Below, piece by piece: positions 40,472 through 49,006 of a stretch of 64,000 nt of DNA. This stretch comes from DATARN01 sp036264135 (GTDB lineage Bacteria > Actinomycetota > Acidimicrobiia > Acidimicrobiales > Palsa-688). Position 1 is the stretch's first letter. Each line of letters starts with the position of its first letter. Where the stretch lies: positions 1-64,000 of the forward strand of contig DATARN010000094.1 in assembly GCA_036264135.1 (NCBI GenBank). The letters run 5' to 3'. The translations under genes were made by a program, and so were the position numbers. The notes under the pieces are model-generated. The model ran no database searches. It saw nothing but the letters and a program-made list of their open reading frames with translations, and had not been told where the DNA came from.

Positions 40472-42000
40472 ACCGGCGGCACCCCGTGGTGGCGTTCGCT
40501 GAAGGTGCGGTCCTTGCCGCCCGCGACCTGGAACCGCAGGATCAGTTCGTCGCGGAGGGCCTCGGGTTCGACCACGGCGTCGATCACCAGGTCCGACGCC
40601 AGCCGGGACAGGTCGACGTCGGCTTCGTATTCCGCCCGCCGGGCGGCGACAAAGGCGGCCCGTTCATCGGCGTCGCTGATGGCCTCGATGCGGTTGGCGT
40701 AGACGGCGTTGACCGCCGCCTCGGGGCCCATGACGGCGATCTGGGCACTCGGCAGGGCCAGGCAGGCGTCGGGTTCGAACGCCGGACCCGCCATGGCGTA
40801 GAGGCCGGCCCCGTACGCCTTGCGCACGACCACCGAGATCTTGGGCACCGTCGCCTCGGAGACGGCGGTGATCATCTTGGCGCCGTGGCGGATGATCCCC
40901 TGCCGCTCGACCTGGGACCCCACCATGAAACCGGGCACGTCGCAGAGGAAGAGCAGCGGGATATTGAAGGCGTCACAGCACCAGATGAAGCGGGCCGCCT
41001 TGTCGGCCGAGTCGACGAAGAGGACGCCGCCCTTGACCGCCGGGTTGTTGGCGACGATGCCGACGGGATTGCCCTCCAACCGGCCCAGGCCGATGACCAA
41101 CTCGGGCGCCCACAGCGGCTTCAACTCGAAGAAGCTGTCCTCGTCCACCAGGGCGTCGATGACCGACCGGATGTCATAGCCCTCCGTCGGGGCGGTCGGG
41201 ATCATGGCCCCGGTGAGTGCGGTCCGGGGCTTGGCCGGTTCGGCCAGCGGAGGTGGCTCCCGCCAGCTGGTCGGGAAGTAGGCCAGCCATTCCCGGGCCA
41301 GGGCGATGGCGTCGGCATCGTCGGTGGCCAGGTTGTCCCCCGAACCGGACACCGAGGCGTGCATGCGGGCGCCGCCCATCTCCTCCAGGGTGGTGTGCTC
41401 GCCGATCACCATTTCCGCCATGCGGGGCGACCCGAGGTACATCGAGGCGTTGCCCTCGACCAGGAAGGCGGCGTCGCAGAAACTCGGGATGTAGGCCCCG
41501 CCGGCGGCGCTCGGCCCGAAGAGGCAGCAGACCTGGGGCACCCGACCCGAGAGCCGGACCTGGTTGTAGAAGATGCGGCCCGCCCCCCGCCGCCCGGGGA
41601 ACAGCTCCACCTGGTCGGTGATCCGGGCGCCCGCCGAATCGACCAGCCACACCACCGGCAGTTCGTGGGCCAGGGCGTACTCGGTCAGGCGGATGATCTT
41701 CTCGACGGTGCGGGCACCCCACGAGCCGGCCTTCACGGTCTGGTCGTTGGCCATGACGCACACCGGCCTCCCGTCGACCCGGCCCCGCCCGGTCACGACC
41801 CCGTCGGCCGGCAGGTCGTCACCCTGGGCCAGGGCGTTGGCCAGGATGCCGTCTTCGACGAAGCTGCCCTCGTCGAGCAGCAGGGCCAGGCGTTCCCGCA
41901 CGAACAGCTTGTTCTGGCGGGCCAGCTTCTCCCGTTCCCGTTCCCGGCCGGCGTTTCCCTGGCGGGCCCGTTCGGTGGAAGCGCGCAGGTCACGGGTCAT
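40468..42000 (-). CDS. acyl-CoA carboxylase, carboxyltransferase (beta) subunit
   Basis: 510 residues with two crotonase-like halves. It transfers carboxyl from biotin to an acyl-CoA, and next to HMG-CoA lyase most likely acts as the methylcrotonyl-CoA carboxylase beta subunit; propionyl-CoA is the alternative. Motifs: REKLARQNKLFVRERLALLL, GPSAAGGAYIPSF, ADKAARFIWCCDAFNIPLLF, CDVPGFMVGSQVER, RKAYGAGLYAM. No biotin carboxylase or biotin carrier gene is in the window, so the alpha subunit must be elsewhere. The start at ATG 42000 follows the 533-bp hairpin cluster, which thus forms its upstream region. Confidence 0.93.
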   Translation of the reverse strand: MTRDLRASTERARQGNAGREREREKLARQNKLFVRERLALLLDEGSFVEDGILANALAQGDDLPADGVVTGRGRVDGRPVCVMANDQTVKAGSWGARTVEKIIRLTEYALAHELPVVWLVDSAGARITDQVELFPGRRGAGRIFYNQVRLSGRVPQVCCLFGPSAAGGAYIPSFCDAAFLVEGNASMYLGSPRMAEMVIGEHTTLEEMGGARMHASVSGSGDNLATDDADAIALAREWLAYFPTSWREPPPLAEPAKPRTALTGAMIPTAPTEGYDIRSVIDALVDEDSFFELKPLWAPELVIGLGRLEGNPVGIVANNPAVKGGVLFVDSADKAARFIWCCDAFNIPLLFLCDVPGFMVGSQVERQGIIRHGAKMITAVSEATVPKISVVVRKAYGAGLYAMAGPAFEPDACLALPSAQIAVMGPEAAVNAVYANRIEAISDADERAAFVAARRAEYEADVDLSRLASDLVIDAVVEPEALRDELILRFQVAGGKDRTFSERHHGVPPV

Positions 42001-42078
42001 GGCTGTTTTCCAGTCTCGCCCAAAACCGCCTCGTGGGGGCCTCCGGCCGGCGGGATCTGGCCGGGGCGGCCGCGCTCT

Positions 42079-42115
42079 TGATGAGTAGTGGGTCCAGTGG
42101 ACCCACAACTCATCA
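42079..42115. repeat. long near-perfect inverted repeat (hairpin)
   Basis: Left arm TGATGAGT-A-GTGGGTCCA, one-base centre G at 42097, right arm TGGACCCAC-A-ACTCATCA: 17 paired positions per arm broken only by an A/A mismatch. It lies between the carboxylase gene and the five-copy palindrome cluster. No T-tract follows on either strand, which argues against a simple terminator. Confidence 0.85.
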
Positions 42116-42140
42116 GAAGCGGGAGCATTTTGGCCGCCGA

Positions 42141-42475
42141 CGCCCCGTCGCCGGGGGGTGTGGCCACAAGTTGCGGTGCGGGCGGCCGGATCTGGCCGGC
42201 CCCCCGGGGCAGGGGGTGCGGCCATAAGTTGCGGTGTGGTCCACGGCAAGTGGCCGGGGCGCCTGTGGCCGGGCCCGTGGCCCGGCCGGTGTGGCCACAA
42301 GTTGCGGCGCCGCCTACGGCAACTGGCCAGGCGCCCTTGAGCGCGGTCTCGAGCCCTGGGGTGTGGCCACAAGTTGCTGTGTGGACCACGGCAACTGGCC
42401 GGGTGGCTGTGGCCGCCCCGTCGCCGGGGGGTGTGGCCACAAGTTGCGGTGCGGACTACGGCAAGTGGCCAGGGC
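42141..42475. repeat. cluster of five palindromic repeat units (period about 70 bp)
   Basis: The core GTGTGGCCACAAGTTGC occurs at 42158, 42216 (GTGCGGCCATAAGTTGC), 42289, 42361 and 42431, so starts are 58, 73, 72 and 70 bp apart. Copies 2-5 continue into GGCAA(C/G)TGGCC about 10 nt later, so each can fold: GGCC pairs GGCC, AGTTGC pairs GCAACT, and inner GTGG pairs CCAC. Copies 1 and 5 share a perfect 41-bp stretch, 42141-42181 and 42414-42454. Another hairpin, GGCCGGGCC-CGT-GGCCCGGCC, is at 42267-42287. No convincing gene is encoded on either strand from 42001 to 42533; the region is non-coding. Confidence 0.9.
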
Positions 42476-42533
42476 AGGTCGGGCAGCAAACGAATGCCGA
42501 ACGGCCTCCGGCCCGGGGGCCTCGCCAAAGGGG

Positions 42534-43646
42534 TCAGGTCCGGCGGACCGCCAGGATGGCCACGTCGTCGGAGAGCGGCTCGGAGGCAAAGTCCCGTGCC
42601 GCCTCGAGGAGCACCTTGGCCAGGGTGGTGGCCTCCTGGCCGGGGTCCCGGCGGATGATGTTGGCGATGCGGTCCTCGCCGAAGAGCTGGCCGCCGGCAC
42701 GGGCCTCGGACAGCCCGTCGGTGTACATGAGCAGCAGGTCGCCGGGGTCGAGGGGCATCTCCCTGGAGAAGAAGCTGCCGTTGGGGTCGAGGGTGAGGAG
42801 CGGCCCGGTCGCCCGCAGCGCTTTCAGCTCTCCGTCGTGCCACAGCCAGACGGCGGGATGGCCGGCGGAGGCGTAGCGCACCGAACCGGCGGCCGTGTCG
42901 AACACGACCACGCAGACCGAGACCAGGTCCTCGGGGCGGCCGGACGTGGAGAGGACCACGTTGAGCTCCTCCAGCGCCTGGGCAGGGTCGCGGTACTGGC
43001 GGATGAAGTTCCGGAGCAGGTACTTGACCTGGAAGGCGGTGATGGACGGCTCGATCCCGTGCCCGGCCACGTCGCCGATGACGCACGCTAGGCGGTCGCG
43101 CCCGTTGGGGTAGACGTCGTAGAAGTCGCCGGCCATCATCCCCGTGCCCGGCTCGTACACCCGGCCCAGCTCGAACCCTTCGATTTGCGGCAGGTCCGCG
43201 GGGGCCAGCCGGGCCGCCCACCGGCGGGGGGCCAGTTCCTCCTGAGCCAGGACCTCGGCGGCCCGGCGCTCCAGCTGGGAGCGCTCCTCGGCCAGCCGGG
43301 CCTCGCCGAGGAAGCGGGGCGAGAACCGGATGGAGGCCACGACGGGCACGGCCAAGGCGAGCAGCGGGAGGGACACCCAGGGTGCGTTGGACCAGGACGA
43401 GAAGAACAGCCCGACGGCCAGCACGGCGTACAGCACGGCGGCGTGGAGGTCCTTCTGCCAGGCGCTGCGAGCCAGATCGACGGCGTCGCGGCCGCTCACC
43501 GAGCCGGCCGTCTGGGCCTCGATTCGGGTGGCGGCGCGTTCCAGCCGGCGAGCCGACCGGCCCCAAAGGACGGCGGCAAACGAACAGCCGATGGCCAAGG
43601 CCAGGAGCCAGGGCCGGGCGAACATGAGCGCGACGGTATCGGACAT
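42534..43646 (-). CDS. PP2C/SpoIIE-family serine phosphatase, RsbU-like, membrane-bound
   Basis: 370 residues: one or two membrane helices at the N-terminus (PWLLALAIGCSFAAVLW and LHAAVLYAVLAVGLFF), a coiled linker, then a SpoIIE-type PP2C phosphatase domain. Phosphatase features are GMMAGDFYDVY, ACVIGDVAGHGIEPSITAFQ, LLLMYTDGLSEAR and PLSDDVAILAVRR, with the metal Asp residues in place. Such phosphatases usually reactivate an anti-sigma antagonist. No anti-sigma or antagonist gene is adjacent. It precedes (upstream) the hairpin cluster in transcription order. Confidence 0.9.
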   Translation of the reverse strand: MSDTVALMFARPWLLALAIGCSFAAVLWGRSARRLERAATRIEAQTAGSVSGRDAVDLARSAWQKDLHAAVLYAVLAVGLFFSSWSNAPWVSLPLLALAVPVVASIRFSPRFLGEARLAEERSQLERRAAEVLAQEELAPRRWAARLAPADLPQIEGFELGRVYEPGTGMMAGDFYDVYPNGRDRLACVIGDVAGHGIEPSITAFQVKYLLRNFIRQYRDPAQALEELNVVLSTSGRPEDLVSVCVVVFDTAAGSVRYASAGHPAVWLWHDGELKALRATGPLLTLDPNGSFFSREMPLDPGDLLLMYTDGLSEARAGGQLFGEDRIANIIRRDPGQEATTLAKVLLEAARDFASEPLSDDVAILAVRRT

Positions 43647-43719
43647 TGCCCCCGAGGACCCCGCCCGAGCGCCTCAGGCGCGCCGGAACCAGGCCGGTCG
43701 AGGCCGCCGGAAGGGGCTA

Positions 43720-45033
43720 CTAGGCGGAGCGGCGCCGCACGCGGAGCTTGAGCGGCGTGGGCCCGAGACCGAAATGCTCCCGGATCTGGCGCTCCAAATA
43801 TCGCAGGTACGTGGGCGGGATGGTCCTGGTGGCGAACAGGGTGAACGTCGGCGGGTTCGTCGCCCCCTGGGTCGCGTACAGCACCCGCCCTCCGGGCGAC
43901 GGTTGCGCCGCCTGGGCGGCGGCCATGAGCTTGTTGAGCTCACGGGTCGGTATGCGGCGGTGGTACGCCTCGACGGCCGCGGTCAGGTGGGGCAGGAGCT
44001 TGTGGACGCCCTTGCCGGTCAGGGCGCTGATCTTGAGGACGGGTGCATAGGCCAGGAACGACAGGCGATCCTCGACCTGGGCCACGATATCGGCCCGGCC
44101 CTCGGCGTCGAGCAGCTCCCACTTGTTCAGGCAGATGACGATGGGATTGCCGGCGGCATCGACCCGCTCGGCCAGCCGCTGGTCCTGATGGGTGACGCCC
44201 TCGGTGGCGTCGATAACGAACAGCGCCGCCTCGGCCCGGTCGATCGCCTGCAGCGCCCGGACCAGGGAGTAGTACTCGGCGCCCTCGGCTTCCTTGGCCC
44301 GCCGGCGGAGGCCCGCGGTGTCGACGAAACGGATGGGCCCGTCGGGCGTCTCGACCACCGTGTCCACCGCGTCGCGGGTGGTCCCGGGGAGGTCGTGGAC
44401 GACCGAACGTTCCTCGCCGATGAGCCGGTTGAAGAGGGTGGACTTCCCGACGTTCGGCCGCCCGACGATGGCCACGGAGATGGCCTCGGGTGCCGCCGGC
44501 GCCGTCTCGGCGGCCGGCGCCTCGGCCCCCGGAGGGGGGAGCAGGGCGGTCACGGCGTCGAGAAGGTCGCCGGCGCCCCGCCCGTGCAGGGCGCTCACCA
44601 TGACCGGGTCGCCGAGGCCCAGGCGCTCGAAGACCCAGGCGTCGGACTCCTGGGTGTCGGCGTCGACCTTGTTGGCCACCACCAGCGCCGGCCGCGGTGA
44701 CCGCCGTAGGATCTCGGCCACCTGGGCGTCCTCGTCGGTGACGCCCACCGTCGTGTCGACCACCAGCAGGATCACGTCGGCCGAGTCGATGGCCCGCCGG
44801 GCCTGGGCGGTGACCTGCTGGTCCAACGAGGACCCGCGGGCCATCCACCCGCCGGTGTCGACGATGGAAAACTCCCGGCCCGCCCACTCGGCGGCCAGCA
44901 CCTTGCGATCGCGGGTGACGCCGGGGCGCTCCTCGACGATCGCGACCCGTTTGCCCACGATGCGATTGACCAGCGTGCTCTTGCCCACGTTGGGCCGGCC
45001 GACCACGGCCACCACCGGCGACTCGGCGCTCAT
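43720..45033 (-). CDS. der: ribosome-biogenesis GTPase Der (EngA)
   Basis: Double GTPase needed for 50S subunit maturation. Two complete GTPase domains: VVGRPNVGKSTLVNR, DTGGW and NKVD in the first, then AIVGRPNVGKSTLFNR, DTAGLRRRAKEAEG and NKWELLD in the second, followed by the KH-like C-terminus (THPPTF-type stretch TNPPTFTLFA, RYLERQIREHFGL). 437 aa, standard. The ATG at 45033 overlaps the DUF512 stop (ATGA). Confidence 0.97.
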   Translation of the reverse strand: MSAESPVVAVVGRPNVGKSTLVNRIVGKRVAIVEERPGVTRDRKVLAAEWAGREFSIVDTGGWMARGSSLDQQVTAQARRAIDSADVILLVVDTTVGVTDEDAQVAEILRRSPRPALVVANKVDADTQESDAWVFERLGLGDPVMVSALHGRGAGDLLDAVTALLPPPGAEAPAAETAPAAPEAISVAIVGRPNVGKSTLFNRLIGEERSVVHDLPGTTRDAVDTVVETPDGPIRFVDTAGLRRRAKEAEGAEYYSLVRALQAIDRAEAALFVIDATEGVTHQDQRLAERVDAAGNPIVICLNKWELLDAEGRADIVAQVEDRLSFLAYAPVLKISALTGKGVHKLLPHLTAAVEAYHRRIPTRELNKLMAAAQAAQPSPGGRVLYATQGATNPPTFTLFATRTIPPTYLRYLERQIREHFGLGPTPLKLRVRRRSA

Positions 45034-46382
45034 GGCGCCCACGTGGCGTCGAGGGCCCGCCGCAACGACGCCCCGTCGGCGGGTACGACTTCAACTGGAC
45101 GGGGCAGGTCCTCGAGCCCGAGGCCGTCGAGGAAGCGGCCGCCCGAAAGGCAGACGTCGGGGAGCAGGAAGCGCTCGCCGACCGGCGCGGCGGCGAGTGC
45201 CGCGGCCACGTCGGCGCCGGCCAGCAGCCCGGTCACCGCGATGTTCCCCCCGAAGAAGGTGTTGGCAATGGGCAGCACCCGCCCGTAGGGAGACACCAAC
45301 GGCGCCAGCACCCGGGCGCCGTACTCCCCGGTCAGGACGGTGACCGGCGCGCCCGGTCGGGGCAGCAGCGAGACGCTGCCCGGCGCCCGCGGCGCCCGGT
45401 AGCCGGCGGCCGGCGCCCCGTCGACGGACTGGAAGAACCCGCCCGCCGGGCGGTGACCGCCCGAGCGCCCCTGGAAGTCGGCGGCGAAGGCGGAGGCCAA
45501 GCCGACGCCGTTTTCCAGCTGGGCCAGCTCCTCGTAGGTGTCGAGGGTGGGAAAAGGGGCCCCAGTGAGCAGGTAGTACTCATCGGCCGCAAAGACCATT
45601 CGCCGCCCGAGGGCGGACAGGAAGGTCTCCTGCCAGTCCGCAATGATCGCCACGACACGTGCCGCCTCGGCCGGTGTGTGGGGCCGCATGCCGCCCTCGC
45701 TGGTGTACCGGCTGACCCCGAGGGGGACGCACGCCACCGTCTTCAGCTCGGAATAGCGGTCGAGCACGCCCGCCAGGGTGTCCTCGAGGACGGCCCCGTC
45801 GTTGATGCCCGGGCACACCACGACCTGGCCGTGGACCTCGACGCCGTGGTCGAGCAGGGCCCGCAGCCAGCGCAGGCTGGTGGCACCCCGCCGGTTGCGG
45901 AGCAGGGCAGAACGGATATCGGGATCGGTGGCGTGGATGCTGACCCACAGCGGCGAGAGGCCCTCGGTGACGACCCGCTCGAGGTCGGACTCGGTGAACC
46001 GGGTCAGGGTGGTGAAGTTCCCGTAGAGGAACGACAGCCGGTAGTCGTCGTCCTTGACGTACAGGCTCTTGCGCAGGCCCTTGGGCAGTTGGTAGATGAA
46101 GCAGAACTCGCAGTGGTTGTCGCAGGTGCGCACCTGGTCGAACAGGGCGGCGTCGACCTCGATGCCGAGGGGCTCGCCGCCGTCGCGGACCACCGTGACC
46201 GGCATCTCCAACCCGCCGCGGCGCAGCTCGAATTCCAGGACCGGCTCGTCGGCCAGCAGCTGATATTGGATGATGTCCCGGGGGACTTGGCCGCCCATGG
46301 CGAGGATCTCGTCACCGGGCGCCAGGCCGGCCCGGGCGGCCGGCGACTCGGGAGCCACCGCCACCACGCGCGGCAGTGACAT
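45030..46382 (-). CDS. DUF512 family PDZ/Fe-S (radical-SAM-like) protein
   Basis: 450 residues. N-terminal PDZ-like stretch (VAVAPESPAARAGLAPGDEI), then a C-x3-C-x2-C cluster in TCDNHCEFCFIYQLPKGLRK, the type that binds a 4Fe-4S cluster and S-adenosylmethionine, and a C-terminal DUF512 region (PVLTGEYGARVLAPLV-like run, here TVLTGEYGARVLAPLV). Found next to der in many Gram-positive bacteria; function unknown. The ATG at 46382 is preferred because upstream residues are low-complexity. Divergent from ispH across 46 bp. Confidence 0.9.
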   Translation of the reverse strand: MSLPRVVAVAPESPAARAGLAPGDEILAMGGQVPRDIIQYQLLADEPVLEFELRRGGLEMPVTVVRDGGEPLGIEVDAALFDQVRTCDNHCEFCFIYQLPKGLRKSLYVKDDDYRLSFLYGNFTTLTRFTESDLERVVTEGLSPLWVSIHATDPDIRSALLRNRRGATSLRWLRALLDHGVEVHGQVVVCPGINDGAVLEDTLAGVLDRYSELKTVACVPLGVSRYTSEGGMRPHTPAEAARVVAIIADWQETFLSALGRRMVFAADEYYLLTGAPFPTLDTYEELAQLENGVGLASAFAADFQGRSGGHRPAGGFFQSVDGAPAAGYRAPRAPGSVSLLPRPGAPVTVLTGEYGARVLAPLVSPYGRVLPIANTFFGGNIAVTGLLAGADVAAALAAAPVGERFLLPDVCLSGGRFLDGLGLEDLPRPVEVVPADGASLRRALDATWAP

Positions 46383-46428
46383 AACGGTGTCCAGGATACC
46401 GGGCCGCCCCGCCCTAGCCTGGGACGGC

Positions 46429-47475
46429 GTGGAGGTCGAAGAAGTGCTGCTGGCCGCGCCCAGAGGATTCTGCGCCGGTGTGGAGATGGCCATCAAGGCG
46501 CTCGGGTGGATGGTGCGGGTCTTCGAGCCGCCGGTGTACTGCTACCACGAGATCGTCCACAACCAGGTCGTCGTGGACCGCTTCCGCTCGCTCGGGGTGG
46601 TCTTCGTCAACGACGTCACCGAGGTACCTCCCGGCGCCCCGCTGATGCTGTCCGCCCACGGCTCGGCCCCCGAGGTGGTCGCCGCCGCCCGGGCCAACGG
46701 CGGCATTGTCGTCGACGCCGTCTGCCCCCTTGTCACCAAGGTCCACCACGAGGTCCGGGTCCGGGCGGCCAAGGGGTACACCGTCGTCTACGTCGGCCAC
46801 CACGGCCACGACGAGGCGGTGGGCACGGTGGCCGTCGCCCCCGAGGCCGTCCGGCTGGTCGAGAGCGAGGACGATGTGCGGGCCATCCCCGACCTGGCGA
46901 CTCCGGTGGCCTTCCTCGCCCAGACGACGCTCTCCCTCGACGAGTGGCGCTCCGTGCTGGCCTCGGCGGAGGATCGCTTCCCCGAGCTGTGGATGCCCGG
47001 CCGTAGCGATCTCTGCTTCGCCACCACCAACCGCCAGGCCGCCCTGAAGGCCATCGCCGACAAGGCCGACGCGGTGGTGGTGATCGGCTCGTCGAACTCG
47101 TCGAACACCCTGGCCTTGGAGCGCACCGCCCGCAACGCCGGTGCCGCCCGGGTGCTGCGGGTCAATGGCGCCGACGAACTGCCCAACGACCTGCACGGCG
47201 TCGTCGGCGTGACCGCCGGCGCCTCGGCCCCCGAAGAGCTGGTGCGGGCGGTGATCGGCCGGCTGGCCCCGGCGCGGGGGACGACCGAGGTCACCCTGAC
47301 CGACGAGGACGAGTATTTCCCGCTCCCCCGCGAGTTGCGGGAGCTGCTGCGGGTCGTGTCAGCGGCGGTCGCCGCCTCGCTTCTGGCCCCGTCCGGCGGC
47401 GGCCCGACCTGGCTACCGGACGACCGTCTGACCGCGGCCAGCGATGTCCTCGAGTCGCTGGCCACGAACCCATGA
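46429..47475 (+). CDS. ispH: 4-hydroxy-3-methylbut-2-enyl diphosphate reductase
   Basis: Last step of the MEP isoprenoid route, producing IPP and DMAPP. The three Fe-S cysteines are in PRGFCAGVEMAIKA, VVDAVCPLVTKVHHEV and DLCFATTNRQ; substrate-binding His/Glu/Ser blocks (EIVHNQVVVD, SAHGSAP, IGSSNSSNTLAL) are present. 348 aa. The GTG start (VEVEEVLLAAPRGFC) gives the family's normal N-terminus. The C-terminal tail of about 45 residues is variable. Confidence 0.96.
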   Translation: MEVEEVLLAAPRGFCAGVEMAIKALGWMVRVFEPPVYCYHEIVHNQVVVDRFRSLGVVFVNDVTEVPPGAPLMLSAHGSAPEVVAAARANGGIVVDAVCPLVTKVHHEVRVRAAKGYTVVYVGHHGHDEAVGTVAVAPEAVRLVESEDDVRAIPDLATPVAFLAQTTLSLDEWRSVLASAEDRFPELWMPGRSDLCFATTNRQAALKAIADKADAVVVIGSSNSSNTLALERTARNAGAARVLRVNGADELPNDLHGVVGVTAGASAPEELVRAVIGRLAPARGTTEVTLTDEDEYFPLPRELRELLRVVSAAVAASLLAPSGGGPTWLPDDRLTAASDVLESLATNP

Positions 47476-47508
47476 CCCCGGCCAAAAGCCGCGGGTCGGC
47501 AGAATTCC

Positions 47509-47545
47509 TTGACTAAGATTGTGGTAAGTGTAGATTTCATCTACA
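47509..47545 (+). promoter_or_regulatory. promoter with overlapping dyad for the whiB-sigma pair
   Basis: TTGACT (47509-47514), 16-nt spacer, TAGATT (47531-47536). A perfect 7+7 dyad TGTAGAT-TTC-ATCTACA (47529-47545) covers the -10 box, so a bound repressor would block transcription. The leader to the whiB start is about 60 nt. The regulator is unknown; WhiB proteins and their partner sigma factors commonly autoregulate. Confidence 0.5.
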
Positions 47546-47608
47546 TGTCGGGTTCATCGAGACGGGGGAACAAAGTCTCGCAGAACCCTCAACGCGGACA
47601 AGGTGGGA

Positions 47609-47971
47609 ATGCTCGACGAGATCGGCTCGCGCTCGGACGGTGATACCGAGTTCCATCCCGGTAGCGGCACCGACGCCGTGCCGTGGATGGCAGAGGGGTG
47701 GGAGGACGATCGGTGGCGTGATCACGCCGCCTGCCGGTCGACGTCTGCCGAGCTGTTCTTCCCCGCCGGCCGCAACAGCGACACGATGGCCGCCATCAAG
47801 GCGGCGAAGTCGGTGTGCCGATCCTGCGAGGCGCGCCCGGCCTGCCTCGCCTACGCCCTGGAGACCAACCAGGACGCGGGCGTCTGGGGTGGAACCTCCG
47901 AGGATGAGCGGCGTAAGCTGCGGCGTGCATGGCTCTCCTGGCGTCGGCACGCGGGGACCGTGATGGCATGA
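47609..47971 (+). CDS. WhiB-family Fe-S transcriptional regulator
   Basis: 120 residues with the four cluster-binding cysteines C42, C70, C73 and C79, the actinobacterial WhiB signature, followed by the GVWGG turn (residues 91-95) and a basic KLRRAWLSWRRH DNA-contact tail. The N-terminal 40 residues are acidic and variable. WhiB proteins sense redox or NO and act bound to the primary sigma factor region 4. ATG with AAGG 5 nt upstream. Its stop overlaps the start of a group-2-like sigma factor, so both are made together. Confidence 0.94.
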   Translation: MLDEIGSRSDGDTEFHPGSGTDAVPWMAEGWEDDRWRDHAACRSTSAELFFPAGRNSDTMAAIKAAKSVCRSCEARPACLAYALETNQDAGVWGGTSEDERRKLRRAWLSWRRHAGTVMA

Positions 47972-48987
47972 CATCGACCTCCACGGTGCCCCCGGGGCGT
48001 GATCGTCCCAGCGGGGCGCCGGCCGGCGCCGTGGCCCGTGGCTCGGGGGCCCGCCGCGACGACGCCCACTTCGATGCCAGCCTCCTCCGCCTGTACCTGC
48101 ACGATGTCGGCGGCCACGCCCTCCTGAGCCGCGAGGTCGAGCAGCACCTGGGCCACGCCATCGAGGCGGGCCGGCTGGCCGAGGCCGTCTTGGCCAGCGG
48201 ACGGCCGCTGTCCGACGAGGAGCGCCAAGAGCTGCAGGTGCAGGTCGACGCCGGGGTCCGGGCCAGGACGGTATTCGTCACCGCCAATCTCCGGCTCGTC
48301 GTCTCCATCGCCAAGCGGTACGCCTGCCCGGGATTGTCGCTCATGGACCTGGTGCAGGAAGGCAACCTCGGGCTTATGCGGGCGGTCGAACGGTTTGACT
48401 TCCGGCGGGGCTTCAGGTTCTCGACCTATGCCAGCTGGTGGATCCGCCAGGGGGTGACCCGCGCCATCGCCAACACCGGGCGCACGATCCGACTCCCGGT
48501 GCAGGCGGGAGAGAGATTGGCCAAGGTGCGAGCCGCCCAGGCGGCGCTGGAGGTGGACCTCGGGCGGGCTCCGACCCTGCCCGAACTGGCCCACGAGACC
48601 GGACTGGCGGTCACCAAGGTCGGCGAGACGCTGATGATGGGCCACCACCCCCTCTCGATCTTCGAGTCGTCGGACTCCGGCGATGGTGAAGGCAGCGCCC
48701 TCGGCGACCGCCTGGGCGATCTCTCCGCCAGCGCGGCCATCGAGGAGGTCATGGTGAGCTCGCTGCCGGCCCAGGTGATCGAGTTGTTGGGGGCGCTCGA
48801 CACCACCGAGCGCGATGTGGTGTGCCTGCGCTACGGCGTCGTCGGGGGGACGCCGCTGACCGCCCCCGAGGTCTCCGCCCGTTGCGGGTTGGATACGGCC
48901 GAGGTCCGGCGGGTGGAGCGACGGGCCCTGAAGAAGCTGCGCATCAGCGCTGAAGCCAAGGACCTCCGCGAGCTGATCGCCGGATAG
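47968..48987 (+). CDS. sigma-70 factor (RpoD/SigB-like, group 2)
   Basis: 339 residues: region 1.2-like segment (LLRLYLHDVGGHALLSREVE), full region 2 (ANLRLVVSIAKRYACPGLSL, DLVQEGNLGLMRAVERFDF, FSTYASWWIRQGVTRAIANT), region 3 (AAQAALEVDLGRAPTLPELA) and region 4 HTH (ALDTTERDVVCLRYG, LDTAEVRRVERRALKKLR). Region 2.4 has the RFSTYASWWIRQ form of primary-type factors. Smaller than SigA and lacking region 1.1, so an alternative factor. The start ATG overlaps the WhiB stop (ATGA). Confidence 0.93.
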   Translation: MTSTSTVPPGRDRPSGAPAGAVARGSGARRDDAHFDASLLRLYLHDVGGHALLSREVEQHLGHAIEAGRLAEAVLASGRPLSDEERQELQVQVDAGVRARTVFVTANLRLVVSIAKRYACPGLSLMDLVQEGNLGLMRAVERFDFRRGFRFSTYASWWIRQGVTRAIANTGRTIRLPVQAGERLAKVRAAQAALEVDLGRAPTLPELAHETGLAVTKVGETLMMGHHPLSIFESSDSGDGEGSALGDRLGDLSASAAIEEVMVSSLPAQVIELLGALDTTERDVVCLRYGVVGGTPLTAPEVSARCGLDTAEVRRVERRALKKLRISAEAKDLRELIAG

Positions 48988-49006
48988 ACATCGGCGGCCT
49001 CGGGCG

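Noticed and set aside
41997..42440. 147-aa minus-strand frame in the hairpin cluster
   Set aside because: Its internal repetition (TATCGHT-like) is just the translated palindrome units; no start signal and shifts between units.
42141..42475. CRISPR array
   Set aside because: Units are palindromic with diverging flanks, spacing 58-73 bp, no equal spacers and no cas genes.
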